Source of the DNA: Spodoptera frugiperda
Taxonomy: Eukaryota; Arthropoda; Insecta; Lepidoptera; Noctuidae
Assembly (NCBI RefSeq): GCF_023101765.2
Contig: NC_064239.1
Span: forward strand, 5,938,001-6,002,000
DNA: 64,000 nucleotides
Direction: 5' to 3'
Part shown: piece after piece, positions 50,601 to 63,300 of the stretch
Numbering within the stretch: position 1 is the first letter of the stretch
How the letters are laid out: each line of letters begins with the position of its first letter
Notes under the pieces: generated by a model
What the model was told of the DNA's origin: nothing
What the model saw: the letters and a program-made list of their open reading frames with translations, nothing else
Database searches by the model: none
Translations under genes and position numbers: made by a program

Positions 50601-52715
50601 TTCGACAAGCCGCTTTCCAAAAACGACATAGAGCAGTGCGCTATAGAACTGGAGTACGAAGCATTCTCGTGTAGTACGGTCATAAGTTTGTACAGGCGAG
50701 CGATGTCCAAGTTGGTGAGAAATTAATTCTAAAAATCCTTAATTTCAGCTTCAACGTGCAATTTTAACAATACAATAATCACTATTTTCAGATATCTTCC
50801 GTAAAAGCATGCAAGGACCATATTTATCCACAGTTAAAAGAGTTTGAGCCGAAAAAAAATAACACACTCAGGGAATTTGTTAAAGAATATGAGCAACAGA
50901 GAGCAAAAAACGGTTTTATTACTGCATCACAATTAGGTAAGTTTTTGCACTCTAAACAGTGTTATATGTACTGGTAACACAAGTGGCTTCTGTAAATTTT
51001 TAACTGTATCACTGTTTTAACACATTTTAGTTTTTTCAGAACTGGAAAATAAAAAAGAAATTCAATTATCTAAATCCGATAAAGAAACAAAACGAAAAGC
51101 AAACTCTTTTAAGAGAGACCTTATGACACAGACAAAACTAAAAAGCTTCTTTGTTAAATCATCAAAGGAATCTTCTAACAATAGTCCTAATGAAAGTGAT
51201 GATGATGCAAATGGTCTCGTTATTGATGAAAATAGTGGAGACAGAAGAAACAGTGAAATCAACGATTCGAACACAAACAGTAATGATACTACACTTAAGT
51301 TAAAAGAAATCAATGATGAAGTTGCCAACACTGATGACAATCAAACTATAGGTGTCCAAGGCGAACCAGCAGACGTTGACAAACACTCGTCCGATCATGA
51401 ATCTGATACCTTCGTGATTAATATTACATTAAAGGGTATACCAAAAACCAATAAAGAAAACGTTAAAGACAATGAAACGGATGAACAAGATACTACTAAA
51501 AAAATTGAAAAAGTAAAAAATGACCCTAAAGTGCCAATGAAAACCGATCGTAAAACGAATAAAGGTAAATCTCCATCAAAAAGGAAAATTAAAGCCCTGT
51601 TTGGGGAATCTTCCGATAGCGATAGCGAAACTAGGCCATCTAAAAAAATTAAGACAAGCCACAGCAAAAGCAATCATATAAAAAAACCGTCTACGAAAAA
51701 TAGTGTCAAGGAATCAAACAATCAAGTTCCTAAGACAAATGGCACTTCTGTGGAACCTGCGTCATTATTTGGGCAATCAGATGATGAGTCTGAAAAAGAA
51801 TTAGTAATCGACGACGGTACTGATTATAACATTAACAAAAGTGCAGAAGAAACTTTAGTACTTAGCAATGTTAACGATGAGAATGATGAGACGAAAAGCA
51901 ATCAGGACTCTACTATTGAAGAAAATAAATCTAACAGTTCTGGAGGGTCGCTTCAAGTCGATAGTGAAGATATGAACTTGAATAAAGCTCGTAAACTAAG
52001 CCTAGAAGCAGACGCAATAATGCAAAAACTATTGAAGTTTAAAGATCTGCCACCTGAACCTGAACTCCCTGAAAATGAATCAAATATTGAGAAAGACCTG
52101 GAGGAAAAATTACTGTCCTCTTCAGCACCACCTAAAATTAAGGAAAAATATGAATCTAAACACAAACTTAGCTTAAGTAAAAAAAATAAAATTGAACGAA
52201 AGACAAAGGAGGCCTCAAGGGAAAAACACAAAAACGAGAAATCACATCACAAAGAAAGTAAACACAAGATCAAAAGTGATGTGACTAAAGATAACCAAGC
52301 TACTACAAAAAAGGCCGAAAAGGTAGATCTTGCCAGTCTTGTGGTTAAACTGCTTATGCCATATTATAAAAAGAAGAAAATAAGCAGTCGTGACCTATTT
52401 AAGACTACTGCACGACATATTGTTCATCAATTGCTGGCAATACAAGTGACAGGTGAGTGATAAGATTTTATTAGAAGTCTACAATGAAAGTTATTTATTT
52501 TGTAGATCCACTTATATTTAGCTAATCTACTTACAACTTAAAAATTAGGCCACGTTTAGCGACAAAAATAATGTTTAATGACTCAAAAATGTATATTTTT
52601 TATTTCAGAAGAAGCAGCTATTGATCTGTTGTTAAAGAAAGCTTTTGGGAAAGAATTTAAAATAGAAAACGAAAGTGACTTAGTAGTTAAGTTAAATTTG
52701 AACAATGTTGTATAA
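47656..52715 (+). CDS. RECQ5: RecQ-family ATP-dependent DNA helicase, RECQ5 type
   Basis: Eleven exons: 47656-47749, 47960-48609, 48691-48796, 49149-49309, 49487-49677, 49751-49960, 50096-50297, 50505-50714, 50792-50936, 51040-52452, 52609-52715. Sum 3489 nt, 1162 aa. The helicase core has motif I TGSGKS (42-47), motif II DEAH (146-149), WGHDFRPDY, and motif VI ESGRAGRDG (338-346). The RecQ zinc module follows with cysteines at 402, 418, 422 and 425 (CRHK...PKCGGRCDVC). There is no winged-helix/HRDC unit, which is the RECQ5 hallmark. A long Ser/Asp/Lys-rich disordered section (about 680-1060) leads to a helical C-terminal domain (VDLASLVVKLLMPYYKKKKI) resembling the SRI-like region that binds RNA polymerase II. 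Known roles are suppressing crossover recombination and replication/transcription conflicts in the nucleus. Start: first ATG of a frame joined to motif I by a phase-1 intron. Confidence 0.95.
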
Positions 52716-53054
52716 TTTAATAATTTATTAAGTTTGAAATCCTTACAATAATATTGTTATTCTTGTACACATGCATAATTAATTTAAAATAAATGCTCAT
52801 ATTGCGTGTTTTTAATTGAGGTTTATCTTTTAGCAAACGCCTTTATCTTCAACTTCTTACACGTGTATTTCATAGGAATGGAGTGAACCTAAGCGTATAT
52901 TCTCTGGAGAGCTATGCTAGCTATGTTCTTGATAGGCAGAGGCAATAGTCGCTGCGGCTCAACTTGTTCAGGGTATTCCATTCTGCAGATTGACCACATG
53001 TATTTCTCGAATAAAGCCTCTGTTATAATTGTTATTTATTTTATACTACTCGTA

Positions 53055-53225
53055 GCTGATGCTAGCGACTGCGCTCGCATGGATTACGGACTTTGTTACT
53101 AGTAAAAAAAAGTAGCTTAAGTTACTCCCTAGTATATCAGCTACCTGCTAATAAAAGTACCCTTAAAATCGGATCGATTTGCCAGAACAAACAGACAGAC
53201 AAAAATTGTAAAAACTATAATAATA
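53055..53225 (+). repeat. LINE 3'-end fragment (RTE-like)
   Basis: Has the order GCGACTGCGCTCGCATGGAT, AGTAGCTTAAGTTACTCCCT, TATCAGCTACC, AAAATCGGATCGATTTG and ACAAACAGACAGAC typical of lepidopteran RTE-like tails. It is truncated and non-coding. Confidence 0.6.
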
Positions 53226-54075
53226 ATGTATGTATCGTATTTATATTCTTATGCATGTAGTAATGTACTATTACAAAGAAATTTAATTTAGTACCTACTA
53301 CAAAGACACACTCCAATTTTATTTCCTACTTCCTATAGCAGCCAATATGTTACAATAAGTAACAAAATAGCAATGATGTTTTTAAATATTCTTTTTTTAT
53401 CGGGAAGGAAACACATTAACAACATAATACATTTAACTAGCATGTATACAGCTAGAGGATTTAAATAAAACAGTTTAGTTAGTTTTGCATTTTTAATACT
53501 CACAATCTAGATACAATAAATATTAAATGACTGATGATTAATATGATTACACTATGAATATGACTAGAATAAATCGAGATCTACAAACATATTTTATATA
53601 CTTAAATCCGTTAATTTTTTATCGAAACTCATCTCACGATCTTAGAATAAACTGTTAAAAAATTTATAATTTACAATTTAGAGTAAAATGTAGTAAACGT
53701 TATTCGTAATTATTGATCTTTATAAGACATCAAAATCCAAAATATCAAGAATTTTTAGATTAACATCACATTTAGGTACTTATCACAATAATTGTATACA
53801 TTCCATAATTATATTATAATCTTATTAATTTGATTAATAATTTTGAGCTTACTTAAATATGGAGATATGAAAATACATCGATATGAAAAAAGAAATAGCT
53901 AAGTGTTAAGCTCTGAAAGAGTTGGTAATATTATTTTATAAGGGGTACTTCAATGATACGTTTCTCATTGCCATTAAATAACAATCAGGAGCAGGCGCTC
54001 CTTATGAAAAATTAATAGCAATTACTTACTTTTTTAACTGAGCCTATACCCCAGCCAGTACATTTAATACTACTA

Positions 54076-54701
54076 AGGACATCGGGCGTTTTTTACCCGA
54101 TTTTTTAAAAGTCGCGAACATAAACCAAAACATTTTTAAATGAAAGTGTTTGCAATCATATTTAATATTGTGTAGTTATTTTGATTCACAATAATGGGAA
54201 AATGGAAATAATTAGTAAAATGAAAATGATATTTTAAGTTGACTATTTTTCCTAATTACTAAACGACCGCTCAGTAAGTTAAAATATCACTCCGTGGTAT
54301 TTTTGTAAACCCAATCAGACTAAATCCGTCAAGTTGATGTGCATGTTTCGTTCTCACTCTCGCCCATAGTCCTAAAACTGGTATACATATGTTGCGCTCG
54401 CGCAGGTAGCTAGCTTATCTTACTACATCGCAGTCCTTCGTCATCATCATCGCAGTCCTTCGCCAAAAGTTAAGAGAAAAATATGTTGTTTTAATTATTT
54501 TTGATTCCCTTTTTCCTCTTCAATTATTGCCCAAAAACATTTATAAATATTTTTTAAATGTCCAATTTCTCCTTATTGCCACGACCCACAGATATGGGAA
54601 CTATACCATTGTGAACTAGATTTAATTGCCTATCCACCGTACCTAATTTTATTTTTGTTCGCCGTAGGTAAGTGTCCCATACAAAAATGCCCGATGTTCT
54701 T
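54076..54701. repeat. Possible inverted-repeat element
   Basis: AAGGACATCGGGCGTTT at 54076-54092 is matched in inverse orientation by AAATGCCCGATGTTCTT at about 54685-54701. The arms are short and imperfect, so a MITE of about 620 bp is only a suggestion. Confidence 0.3.
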
Positions 54702-55799
54702 TGTGTCATTAATAATAGTTAAGTATTATGTAGGTATATTAAAGTTACTTGTTATTTTTTATAATTCGTAGAGTTCTGTTTTAATGGTATGCTCACAATC
54801 GACTCTACTGCGCAAACGAAATAAAATACAAACACGCAGGCGCAATATTGTGTAATGAAATAACGTACATTACTTACATAATTATTTATGTTGTAGATCA
54901 CGTGTTATTTTAGAAAGCTTAGCATGGTACTCTTTGGCAATTAAGAGCCGGTTTAATAGCAATATAGGTACCTAAAATGCCGAAACAATACACTTAGTAC
55001 TTTCCTCTTTTCTTTATCGTTTACAACTTAACACTATTTCTCATTTAATTTTTGAGAACTTTATTGTGACACCACATAATCTAAATACTTACTAGTTTAT
55101 ATATTAGGTATGTGTTTCAATCATCCATACAGCATTGATCTAACATAAAACGATTTATTTTCTGCGCACATCTACAAAAAGGTTGTGATAATTATTTTGA
55201 ATCAGGAAATTACCTACTAAGTATAAATCTACGGTGAATTAATTACGATGTCACTCGATCCCGGTGTTTGTGCTGATTGGCAGAAAACTTGAATTGTTGA
55301 AATAACACTGGTCTGGTACTGGACACAAGTAGACAAAACGTCTATTTATACTGTCGGGCGCGTGGTCGAGCCCTGTAGGTGTAGCTTTTACTAGCCTTCG
55401 GGGGTTCGGGGTGGGGCTGAAATAAACAATCCAATTTTAGGCTGCTGATACCTTGACATTTGACATCATCTGAAAACATAATATTACACATATGCATAGC
55501 CTCATGCCTGTTTCTCATGGTTAAGCAGAGACTATGGAACGCCAATTGCTACGAATCTTACATACGTCTTTCGCTTCATCAACAGTCATTATTCTCTAAC
55601 CTAACCTAATTTTAATAGATAAACTATGAACATTTTAATTTACCATCAAATATCTTGTTTTACAATTTTACTTGAATAAGCTGCTCATGGGTTACAAGGT
55701 GAATAGTAATAATAAGGTATTATGTATAAATAAAAAACAATATTCTTCTTACAGTCAGGTACTAAATTATACTTTAGCACCATTAGCACAAAAAAATAT

Positions 55800-56270
55800 T
55801 TTTAGAGCACCTGTAGCTACATACTTTCTTGTATACAGGGTGACTGGTGAGATACCTTCAATATTTGAGGACGAGATAGTATGCGAACATATATCATGAA
55901 ATAAAAAAGGAAATATTAAATAACTTCTTAGTAAACGTCGTACACAGTACAACGAGAGTTCAGTTTTTATTTATTTAACTGCGGAATACTTGGACACCGC
56001 GCTGACGCACGGGTCTCGCAGTGCGCTATCAACACAGAATACATAGATACACTACACTGTACATTGTAAACAGTGCGGCGAGCTTAGGGAGTATAATATC
56101 CAAATTTCACTTATTTTTAGAGACATTTCTATAAAAAATTAAGCACCTATTTTTTTTTTATATCAAGTTAACGAGAATCGAGTACCGAGTACTCTCCATA
56201 AATATTGAAGGTATCTCACCAGTCATACGGTATAAAAAAATCGTTACGTACAGTGCACCTGCACAATTCT
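55800..56270. repeat. Inverted-repeat element (MITE-like), no transposase
   Basis: The segment 55832-55866 (TATACAGGGTGACTGGTGAG onward) is repeated in inverse orientation at 56200-56234, with a fully identical 25-bp core from GACTGGTGAG to ATATTT. Weaker symmetry extends about 30-40 bp further out on each side. The interior of about 330 bp has no coding frame. This fits a non-autonomous DNA transposon or foldback element; target duplication was not resolved. Confidence 0.6.
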
Positions 56271-56389
56271 TTTCAGAGGGCTTAGTACGAGTTTGTTTTA
56301 CATGTAACGAGATCCCAACGAGAGCGCGTTCGATACCCAACTAACAATTTTGCCCTATAACCAAACCTTATATCTCAAAAAAGCTGGGT

Positions 56390-57010
56390 AAATGATGTAT
56401 AAAGGTTTTGGTGGTGACTGATTGTTGTGTAAAAGCGTTTGACAACACAGTTTGGCTCTATAAGTTTATATAGCAAAAACGACCTATTAATAGTTGATGT
56501 AAAGGTTTACTTCACGACTTTATATAGCTGTTATAGTCAGGCGTTATAGCAACCTCCATTGTGACTAGTATACAACGATTGAACTTCATAACAGTTTTAA
56601 CTGTCACCCTAATGCGCCTAATTTGCGCAATAAAGGTTCGAAACGAACTCTTATGTGTCGTTTGTGAAAGTAGAGATGACAACTCAGGAATAGGACGATA
56701 TTGCGATATTGAGGGTTTTAAGATCATCGTTACAGTACACAGTAATATAGTGGGCACAAAAAGTCTACATCGGAGTGATTTGGTGATACAGCTGAGTTTC
56801 AAATTATATTTATATAGCTTAATTGTCTTATAAAGGGTTGTTAATGCCCATTATAGCTGTAGTGATAAACTTATATCACAAATACACTTTTTAGAAGAAG
56901 ATTGTTTTTTTATAACTATTATAGTTCCTCTATTACACAACAGTACTATAACGGAGATCTTATGTGTTTTAAAACATTATTATTGTGTATAAAGGTAGGC
57001 TAGCAATGCT
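56390..57010. repeat. Cluster of TATAAAGGT / TATAGC motifs
   Basis: In about 600 bp before the transposase-like remnant, TATAAAGG-type motifs (56398, 56833, 56990; variants at 56500 and 56629) and TATAGC or its variants (56468, 56522, 56545, 56814, 56854) recur. Such repeated short motifs next to a transposase gene resemble the subterminal repeats of DNA transposons. The ends of the element were not found. Confidence 0.4.
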
Positions 57011-57122
57011 TTTAAATGATAATTCCGTTTTGTAAAAGCACTTCTATCGCTCTTCTACAACAATATTGACATTTTGATACAGTGTAATTAATGCGACAAT
57101 ATTTTTATAAATTATAAGAGAA

Positions 57123-57693
57123 ATGGATTTAGAAGCTTGGCAACGATACAAACGCAGTGGGACTTATAGACGAGAAGTGAAAAGACAATATGAGGAAACA
57201 ACAAGAAGCACTCAAATTTGTTGAAGACCCAATTATAGAAAATGGTTCCGTACAAAATACAGTTCACGTCAGTGATGAAATGGAGAATAATTCATTTGTG
57301 GACAGCGATTCCAGGTGTGACAGTTTTTCAGATTGTTTGATTGATTCAACTGAAGAAAAAAACCAGCAACTACGAGATGGTTTGAAGCATTGGGCTATTA
57401 ATTATAATATTTCACACGAAGCAATAAAAAGTTTGATAGTACTAATAAACGATCGAATACCAAATACATTGCGTGCAGATCCACGAACGCTTTTTAATAC
57501 AGAAAAATCTGTCACTACTCAGCCCGTGGGAAGTGGATGGTACTGGCACAACGGCTTGACAAAAACACTGAAATGCTATCTAGAAATGATTAATAAAAGT
57601 ATATCTTTAATTTCACTCAATATAAACATAGATGGACTGTCTGCTTTTAAAAGTTCAAAATTACAGTTATGGCCAATTTTGTGCGTCCCGTGA
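57123..57693 (+). pseudogene. Broken transposase-like gene fragment
   Basis: A start at 57123 reads MDLEAWQRYKRSGTYRREVK and then stops after 33 codons. A second frame from 57190 continues for 167 codons and contains GSGWYWHNGLTKTL, LNINIDGLSAFKSS and KLQLWPIL before stopping at 57693. The combination of an N-terminal KRSGTYRREV-like start with a later INIDGL..SS..QLWPIL signature is typical of an insect protein family that I associate with DNA transposons and usually exceeds 500 aa. Here the frame is shifted and the C-terminal two thirds are missing, so it is a pseudogene. The upstream motif cluster would belong to the same element. Confidence 0.6.
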
Positions 57694-60325
57694 CGAACGT
57701 CCATGAAATATCAAAACTAAGACCCATTGTAATATTGTAAAGTTTAAAAAAGTATTCATCATATTTATGGAATAAGGACAAAAAATAAAACAAAAATAAC
57801 AAACAAGCTCAAAAGGAACCCTAATTTCATGTAATGGTGGATTTAATCTATCATAATGAGTACTATAGTAGAGTTAAGGAAGCTGGAACTATGTTTATAA
57901 CTTAAAATAAGAAATTATTTTAGTAAAAGCTCGTTAATTCGAAGGGGGCATTCAAATATGTCGTAAATCCATACATAGTTTATCAGTAAAATTACAGTCG
58001 CACAACATTTTCCTCGTAAGAGACGAATAATTCGATTAAGTACAAAATAATATCTTGCTCATCACGATACCACGATACGTCACTTTTCTTATTTTTTTAT
58101 TTCTCTTCTAAAACACTGAGACACAGCAGCGACGTGAACGAATGTAAAATGAATGAATGATGAATTTTAGTGATGTAATGGAATCATGAACTCTTTTACA
58201 GTACCCAAAAACACTTTAGTAGTGCTGCGGTGGCTTATATATCACCAAATAGAGATTGCGTTACTGTAACATCAACTGCAACGGGCCAAAATTGTCATGC
58301 CTGATACCCTTATAGTTCTACTTTAACACTGAATGGAGATATAATTGCGCCACTTTCTTTGTAGATGCACCTTCTTTGGCCTTTTATTTGACCACCGTTT
58401 AGTTTTTACAAAACGTTCTATGGCCTTCTATAAAACTAACTTTTGTTGGTTGGGTACTCTGGTTGGTTGGTTTATTCGAGCCAGCAATTAAAGCGCCGTC
58501 CGCGCTCTCGTTTCGATTTCGTTAAACGTCAAGTAAACTTGTACTGAGGGTACTGATCAGTCAGTCAGGGTCTGCCAAGCAGTTGATTTGCACACATACA
58601 CTTTTTAGGGTGACTACACAAAATCACAAGTAATTATGCTACCTCAGTTTTAGGGTAGAGGCATTTACGCCTCTGGGGCGCGGTTGTAAATAAAAGATAG
58701 GTAAGTCAGTAGTTTAGTTTTATTTGTGTCAAAAATATTATTACATTTTATTAACTAATAGGTATATATCTATATATATTATAGGTACTTATTACCTACA
58801 ACAAACAACAACGCACCAAACTAAGAAGCAACACTGCGAGCTGAATAACTATTATATTTGCCTAATTTACAACTACAGTGCACTTCTAGTAAGCAAGCTC
58901 AGTCTAGAAAAATAGTTGTCTTCTGTATCCAACAATAAGTAAATATCACAGTTACACTGAATTACACGGACGGGATCACTTGATAAATGCGCCGCGATAG
59001 ACATTGGCCCCATTCATTTCAGTCGTGGTATAGGCACAACACTATTCCGTAACTCAGATGACCACTTGCAAGTGTATTGACATTCAGAATCTTTTTCGAA
59101 AAGTATCTCAGTATCCCTTGGTATGTTATTTACAAATTGGTTATTTATCATTTATAATGAACGAGGAACAAAACCCGAATTCAGCCTCAAAATGTTTACA
59201 CAACCGCTCTCATAAAACGTACGAGTTTCATAAACTATATACCCAAATCAATCGGAATAAAAAAATCTATCCTATGAACGTTGATTGGGCCTTTATTTCT
59301 ACCTATTTTCAGCGACTTAGTATGTAACGACCTAAGTCTTTGGAAGTAACATGAAGCAAGCTGTTTAATAATACATTATAGATTTGCTTCATCTCACTTT
59401 CATAGACTTCAGATTTTCTTCTCAGAACTGTCTATCTTCCTTCTAATTATTATAGTATCTATACTGGCTTGTCTCTTTCAACCACTCCGCCTACCTTGAC
59501 GATTTCCATATACCTACAAAACATAACGAGTAAATTAGAAATTTATTTAGTTCTTTTCAATCATTTGATAACAAAAATATACTAGATAGGTATTTATATC
59601 TAAATAGGGATTTTGTTGCATCAACAATATTAAATCTATCTGCGTCCACGCAGTCTATGCGTATTCCACACAAAACCTTTCTTAGCTTAAAATAAAATAA
59701 TACGTAGTTGACTCTGCCCACCCGTGCCCGCCACTGTTTTTGATGTTTTAATTTGAATTTAGTGTTAATGGTTATGAATTTAGTAGGCTTTATGTAATTT
59801 TTGTAAATTGTGCCTTAATTAGTTGAAGCTTTAATTTTAAATTGTTATTTTTATTCTCGATTTCCTTCGCCTGATGTGTCTCCACCCTCAGTTAGTCAAA
59901 TAAAGTGTTCATTGTTTTGTTAACTATAATCTTCAGGTGGCCAAAGTTTTTAGCAATATCTTTAAGTCATTAGCATGATATGCCAATTCAAATATTGTTC
60001 AATAATCTTTGTTTAAGTGAACAGAAATGGAATTCTTAGCCTTGAGTATAGGTCAATGCCCGTACAATTCAACTCGTGTATTATTTTGTAGCGCGTGCAT
60101 TGTTTGGTGCCATTCTTTTATTACGTCAATTTACTCATCGATTAGTTCATAAAAACAATGAACAGGATGTATTGGGTCGTCGGGTGGGTGAAGAACTTAT
60201 GCTATAGCTCCACTTGAACGCGATAAAACTTCACATGCTGTATAGTGCGTTTGTATTCGCGGAAAAGATTCGTGATTCGTGACGAATTCTTTGGCCAGAT
60301 GTATAGTGTAAGGGATAGCCCAGCA

Positions 60326-63300
60326 CTAGACGCGCAGCGCCCGCTTGCGCGGACAGTGCGCGGTCCGCGCGACGCGGGCGCGGCGGCGCGAGGAGCGCGG
60401 CGTGTCGGGCTCGGGCGGCGCGCTGCGCGTTACCAGGTTGCGCACGTTGCCCAGCCGCGGCTCCATGCCGATAGACTCCTGGAACCACTTCACTTGCTTC
60501 ATCAGCTCCCGGTCGTCTTCGAACACCTCCTCGATCTGTTTATGAAAAACAAATATACGTATGGAGAACTTACATACCCACATGTATGTTCCGAGTTATA
60601 ATAAACAAATTTACCTCCGATTCATAGTCTTTTACGAGATCAGTGGATAGTTGTAAGAGATATGTTGTTGATTGTCCTCCGCGCGGCTTCATACGTGAGT
60701 ATAACTTTATCACTGCCGGCACTAATACCTCAGCTACTGTCATCTTCATTTTCTGTAAAGTTTCAATTGATTTTTAGTATTTAATCTTGAATATTGGTAG
60801 GTTAAGTACCGCTAGAGTACTTTTAAGTACTTAAAAGCACTAAAAACTAACCCGAGATACGATATTAGTAGTTACTCTTTCCTGTAACTCTTCTAGGTTG
60901 CTCGCTTTTTGGGGTTTTTCTGTAAATAAATAAATCATTTAGAAATAACTGCAAAACCGCCGTATTTTTTACTTGTTCAGCCTCATAAAAACTGAAATAT
61001 TTACTGGGCAGTTTCAGCCTGGGTCCAGTGAGCAGTGTGGTAGTATCAAGAAGGGCAGCATTCATTGCGGGAGACAGTTCGTCATCTTCATCCATGAGGT
61101 CCGCAGCATGTTCCAGTACCTCGCGCGCCAACCGGCATTGGATATTAAGCCTCTGCACCATGGACAAACGCTGCAGCATCACATCGTAGATCAACTGACG
61201 GGAGTCAAAATTTATACGATCTGCGAAATAATTTACTTTGTTTTAATTACAACTGTTAGAGTACACAAGAATAATATGATAACAAAGAAATCATTTTTAA
61301 ACATGACGTGTAATAAATAATATTAACGTGAACTAGAAACATAGTAAAATAATGATAATGTTGTAAACTGTAAATAAACCGTGATTCCCAAAATTAACTC
61401 ACTCATTATGTAAAAAGTATTATGACCATTAGGGTCTCAGCAACATATGGGATCGGAAAGGGATCGTCACCGTATCGCCTCGAGCCGTTCAGAATGGTTT
61501 GTATTAAACTCACTGCAACGCACACTAATCGGAATAATAACGTAATCGCCTCGCCTCGGAACAGGCTCCGAACTTGAATTCCCGCGCTTATGGCTCATTA
61601 CGTTTCTCCGTCCCCGCGCTTACGTCTCTCCGTACCGACTAACTATCGTGTTAGTCTAGTCGGTGTCGCCTAGCCGTAGCCGAGTTGACGTACAGGCGCT
61701 GCTGATACGCTTTCGTTACGTGCATACGGTAGGTTGACGCCTGGTTGACAGCGAGGCGAAAGGCGTTACGGTTACGATCCCTTTCCGATCCCATATGTGT
61801 GCTGAGACCTTTAAGCGTCGCAGGGTGTCTAGAAGGTCGATTGCTGCGTTGACCTTCCAAACACCCTACATTTGCCATTTTACTTGTACCTTTGTCATTG
61901 TGGTTGTAATGTAGAAGGCAATCAACAAAGTGATGGTAAATGGTATCAGAGGTAAGACTACAGGACATGTAGTACTCCGCCGGCTCACGTACGTCAATAT
62001 CTTCGTCAGCTAATAAGGCGCAATATCTAAAAACAATAAGATAGGTTAATTTCAAAATACATTTAGGTTTTTGACATCACTGTTGCACCAATTTGGTTAT
62101 TTTCAAGTGTAATTTACATACATATATTATTCGCTTACATACATAATGCATGATAAGTAGTAGAACAAATAATGTCATAAAAAGAATAAATATTCGCAGT
62201 CTTCCCAGAGGTCATTAACCCAGACAAAGATTTAAGTATGAAGACATTTCCATGTTTGATTGAAAATGTTTATTTTATTGACATTTCAATGTGAAGTTCA
62301 AATAATGAATAAGTCACTGACCCAGAAACTGTTAGTTCAAATGATTTTCACCATCTATTGAAATAGATAATATTACAAAATTATGATGAGTCCGAACATG
62401 AGTTGTCCATCAGTATGTTAATCACTTTTGAACACATTTCTAAATATGTATTTAAAGATAATAAATGTGTCAATTTGTCTGTCAGTCCTCTCTAGTGAAG
62501 TTATTTTCTTTTTTTATGGAACACGCCGTGAACGAGCGGGCGAGCCAATAATCGAGCAGACGTATCACCTGATGGTAGGCCGCGTTTCCACTGACGCGGA
62601 GCGGGACGGAGAGGAGCTAAGCGGTTCACGAATTGACCAATCACTATGCTCGCAATATTTTCCATTGAAGCGAAGCGGAGCGGAGATTTCAAGCTGTGCT
62701 TTTGATTGGTCAATTCGTGCACCGCTAAGCTCCTCTGCGTCCCGCTCCGCGTCAGTGGAAACGCGGCCTAAGTACTCGCTGCCGCCCTTCGCCCTAAGAC
62801 ACTTCAAATATCAGAGGCGTTACAAGTGCGTTGCCGGACTTTTGGGGTTTAGGAATTTAAGGGTTGTTGGGGAATCGGGTATTGGGAAGATTGGGAAAGG
62901 GGGAATTGGGCCTCCGGTAACCTCACTCACACAACGAAACAACGCAAGCGTTGTTTCACGTCGAATTTCGGTGAGGCCGTGGTATCACTCCGGTCGAGCC
63001 GGCCCATTCGTACCGAAGCATGGCACTCCCACACCTTAAAATAACTTAGCATCAGATGATGAGTTAGCTCGTTTGCCGTTTTATACCATAAAATATCGGA
63101 AATCGGAATGTGCGATATATTACATAATTAAGTTAAACTTACCTATAGTACAGAGGAGTGCGGAGACGCAAAAATCCGCCCAACAAAAGGCGAGTGAGTT
63201 CACGAGCGGCTCGCCGACGTAACTCCACCGGTGACTCCTTGGACAGGCAATCACACATCGTGCCAAGTAGCGGCTCTACTATACACGTGTACCTGAATTA

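Larger units (their letters stand above)
52716..60325. other. Intergenic region with transposon remnants
   Basis: 7.6 kb between the convergent RECQ5 and NCAPD3 genes. No host gene is recognised. It holds a LINE tail, two inverted-repeat pairs and a broken transposase-like gene (listed separately). 58900-60200 looks like plain AT-rich DNA, with the NCAPD3 3' UTR expected just below 60326. Confidence 0.6.

Noticed and set aside
56512..56833. Overlapping 90-96 codon frames on both strands
   Set aside because: They lie in the motif-rich zone before the transposase remnant; no family features on either strand.
60245..60601. 118-codon frame on the plus strand
   Set aside because: Antisense shadow of the GC-rich last NCAPD3 exon.
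61651..61808. Continuation of the NCAPD3 open frame beyond its exon
   Set aside because: This part is translation of the MITE; the frame stays open by chance until 61651.
62428..63039. 203-codon open frame on the plus strand
   Set aside because: Composite of an interspersed repeat and a palindromic MITE; similar peptides appear on both strands because of the palindrome.
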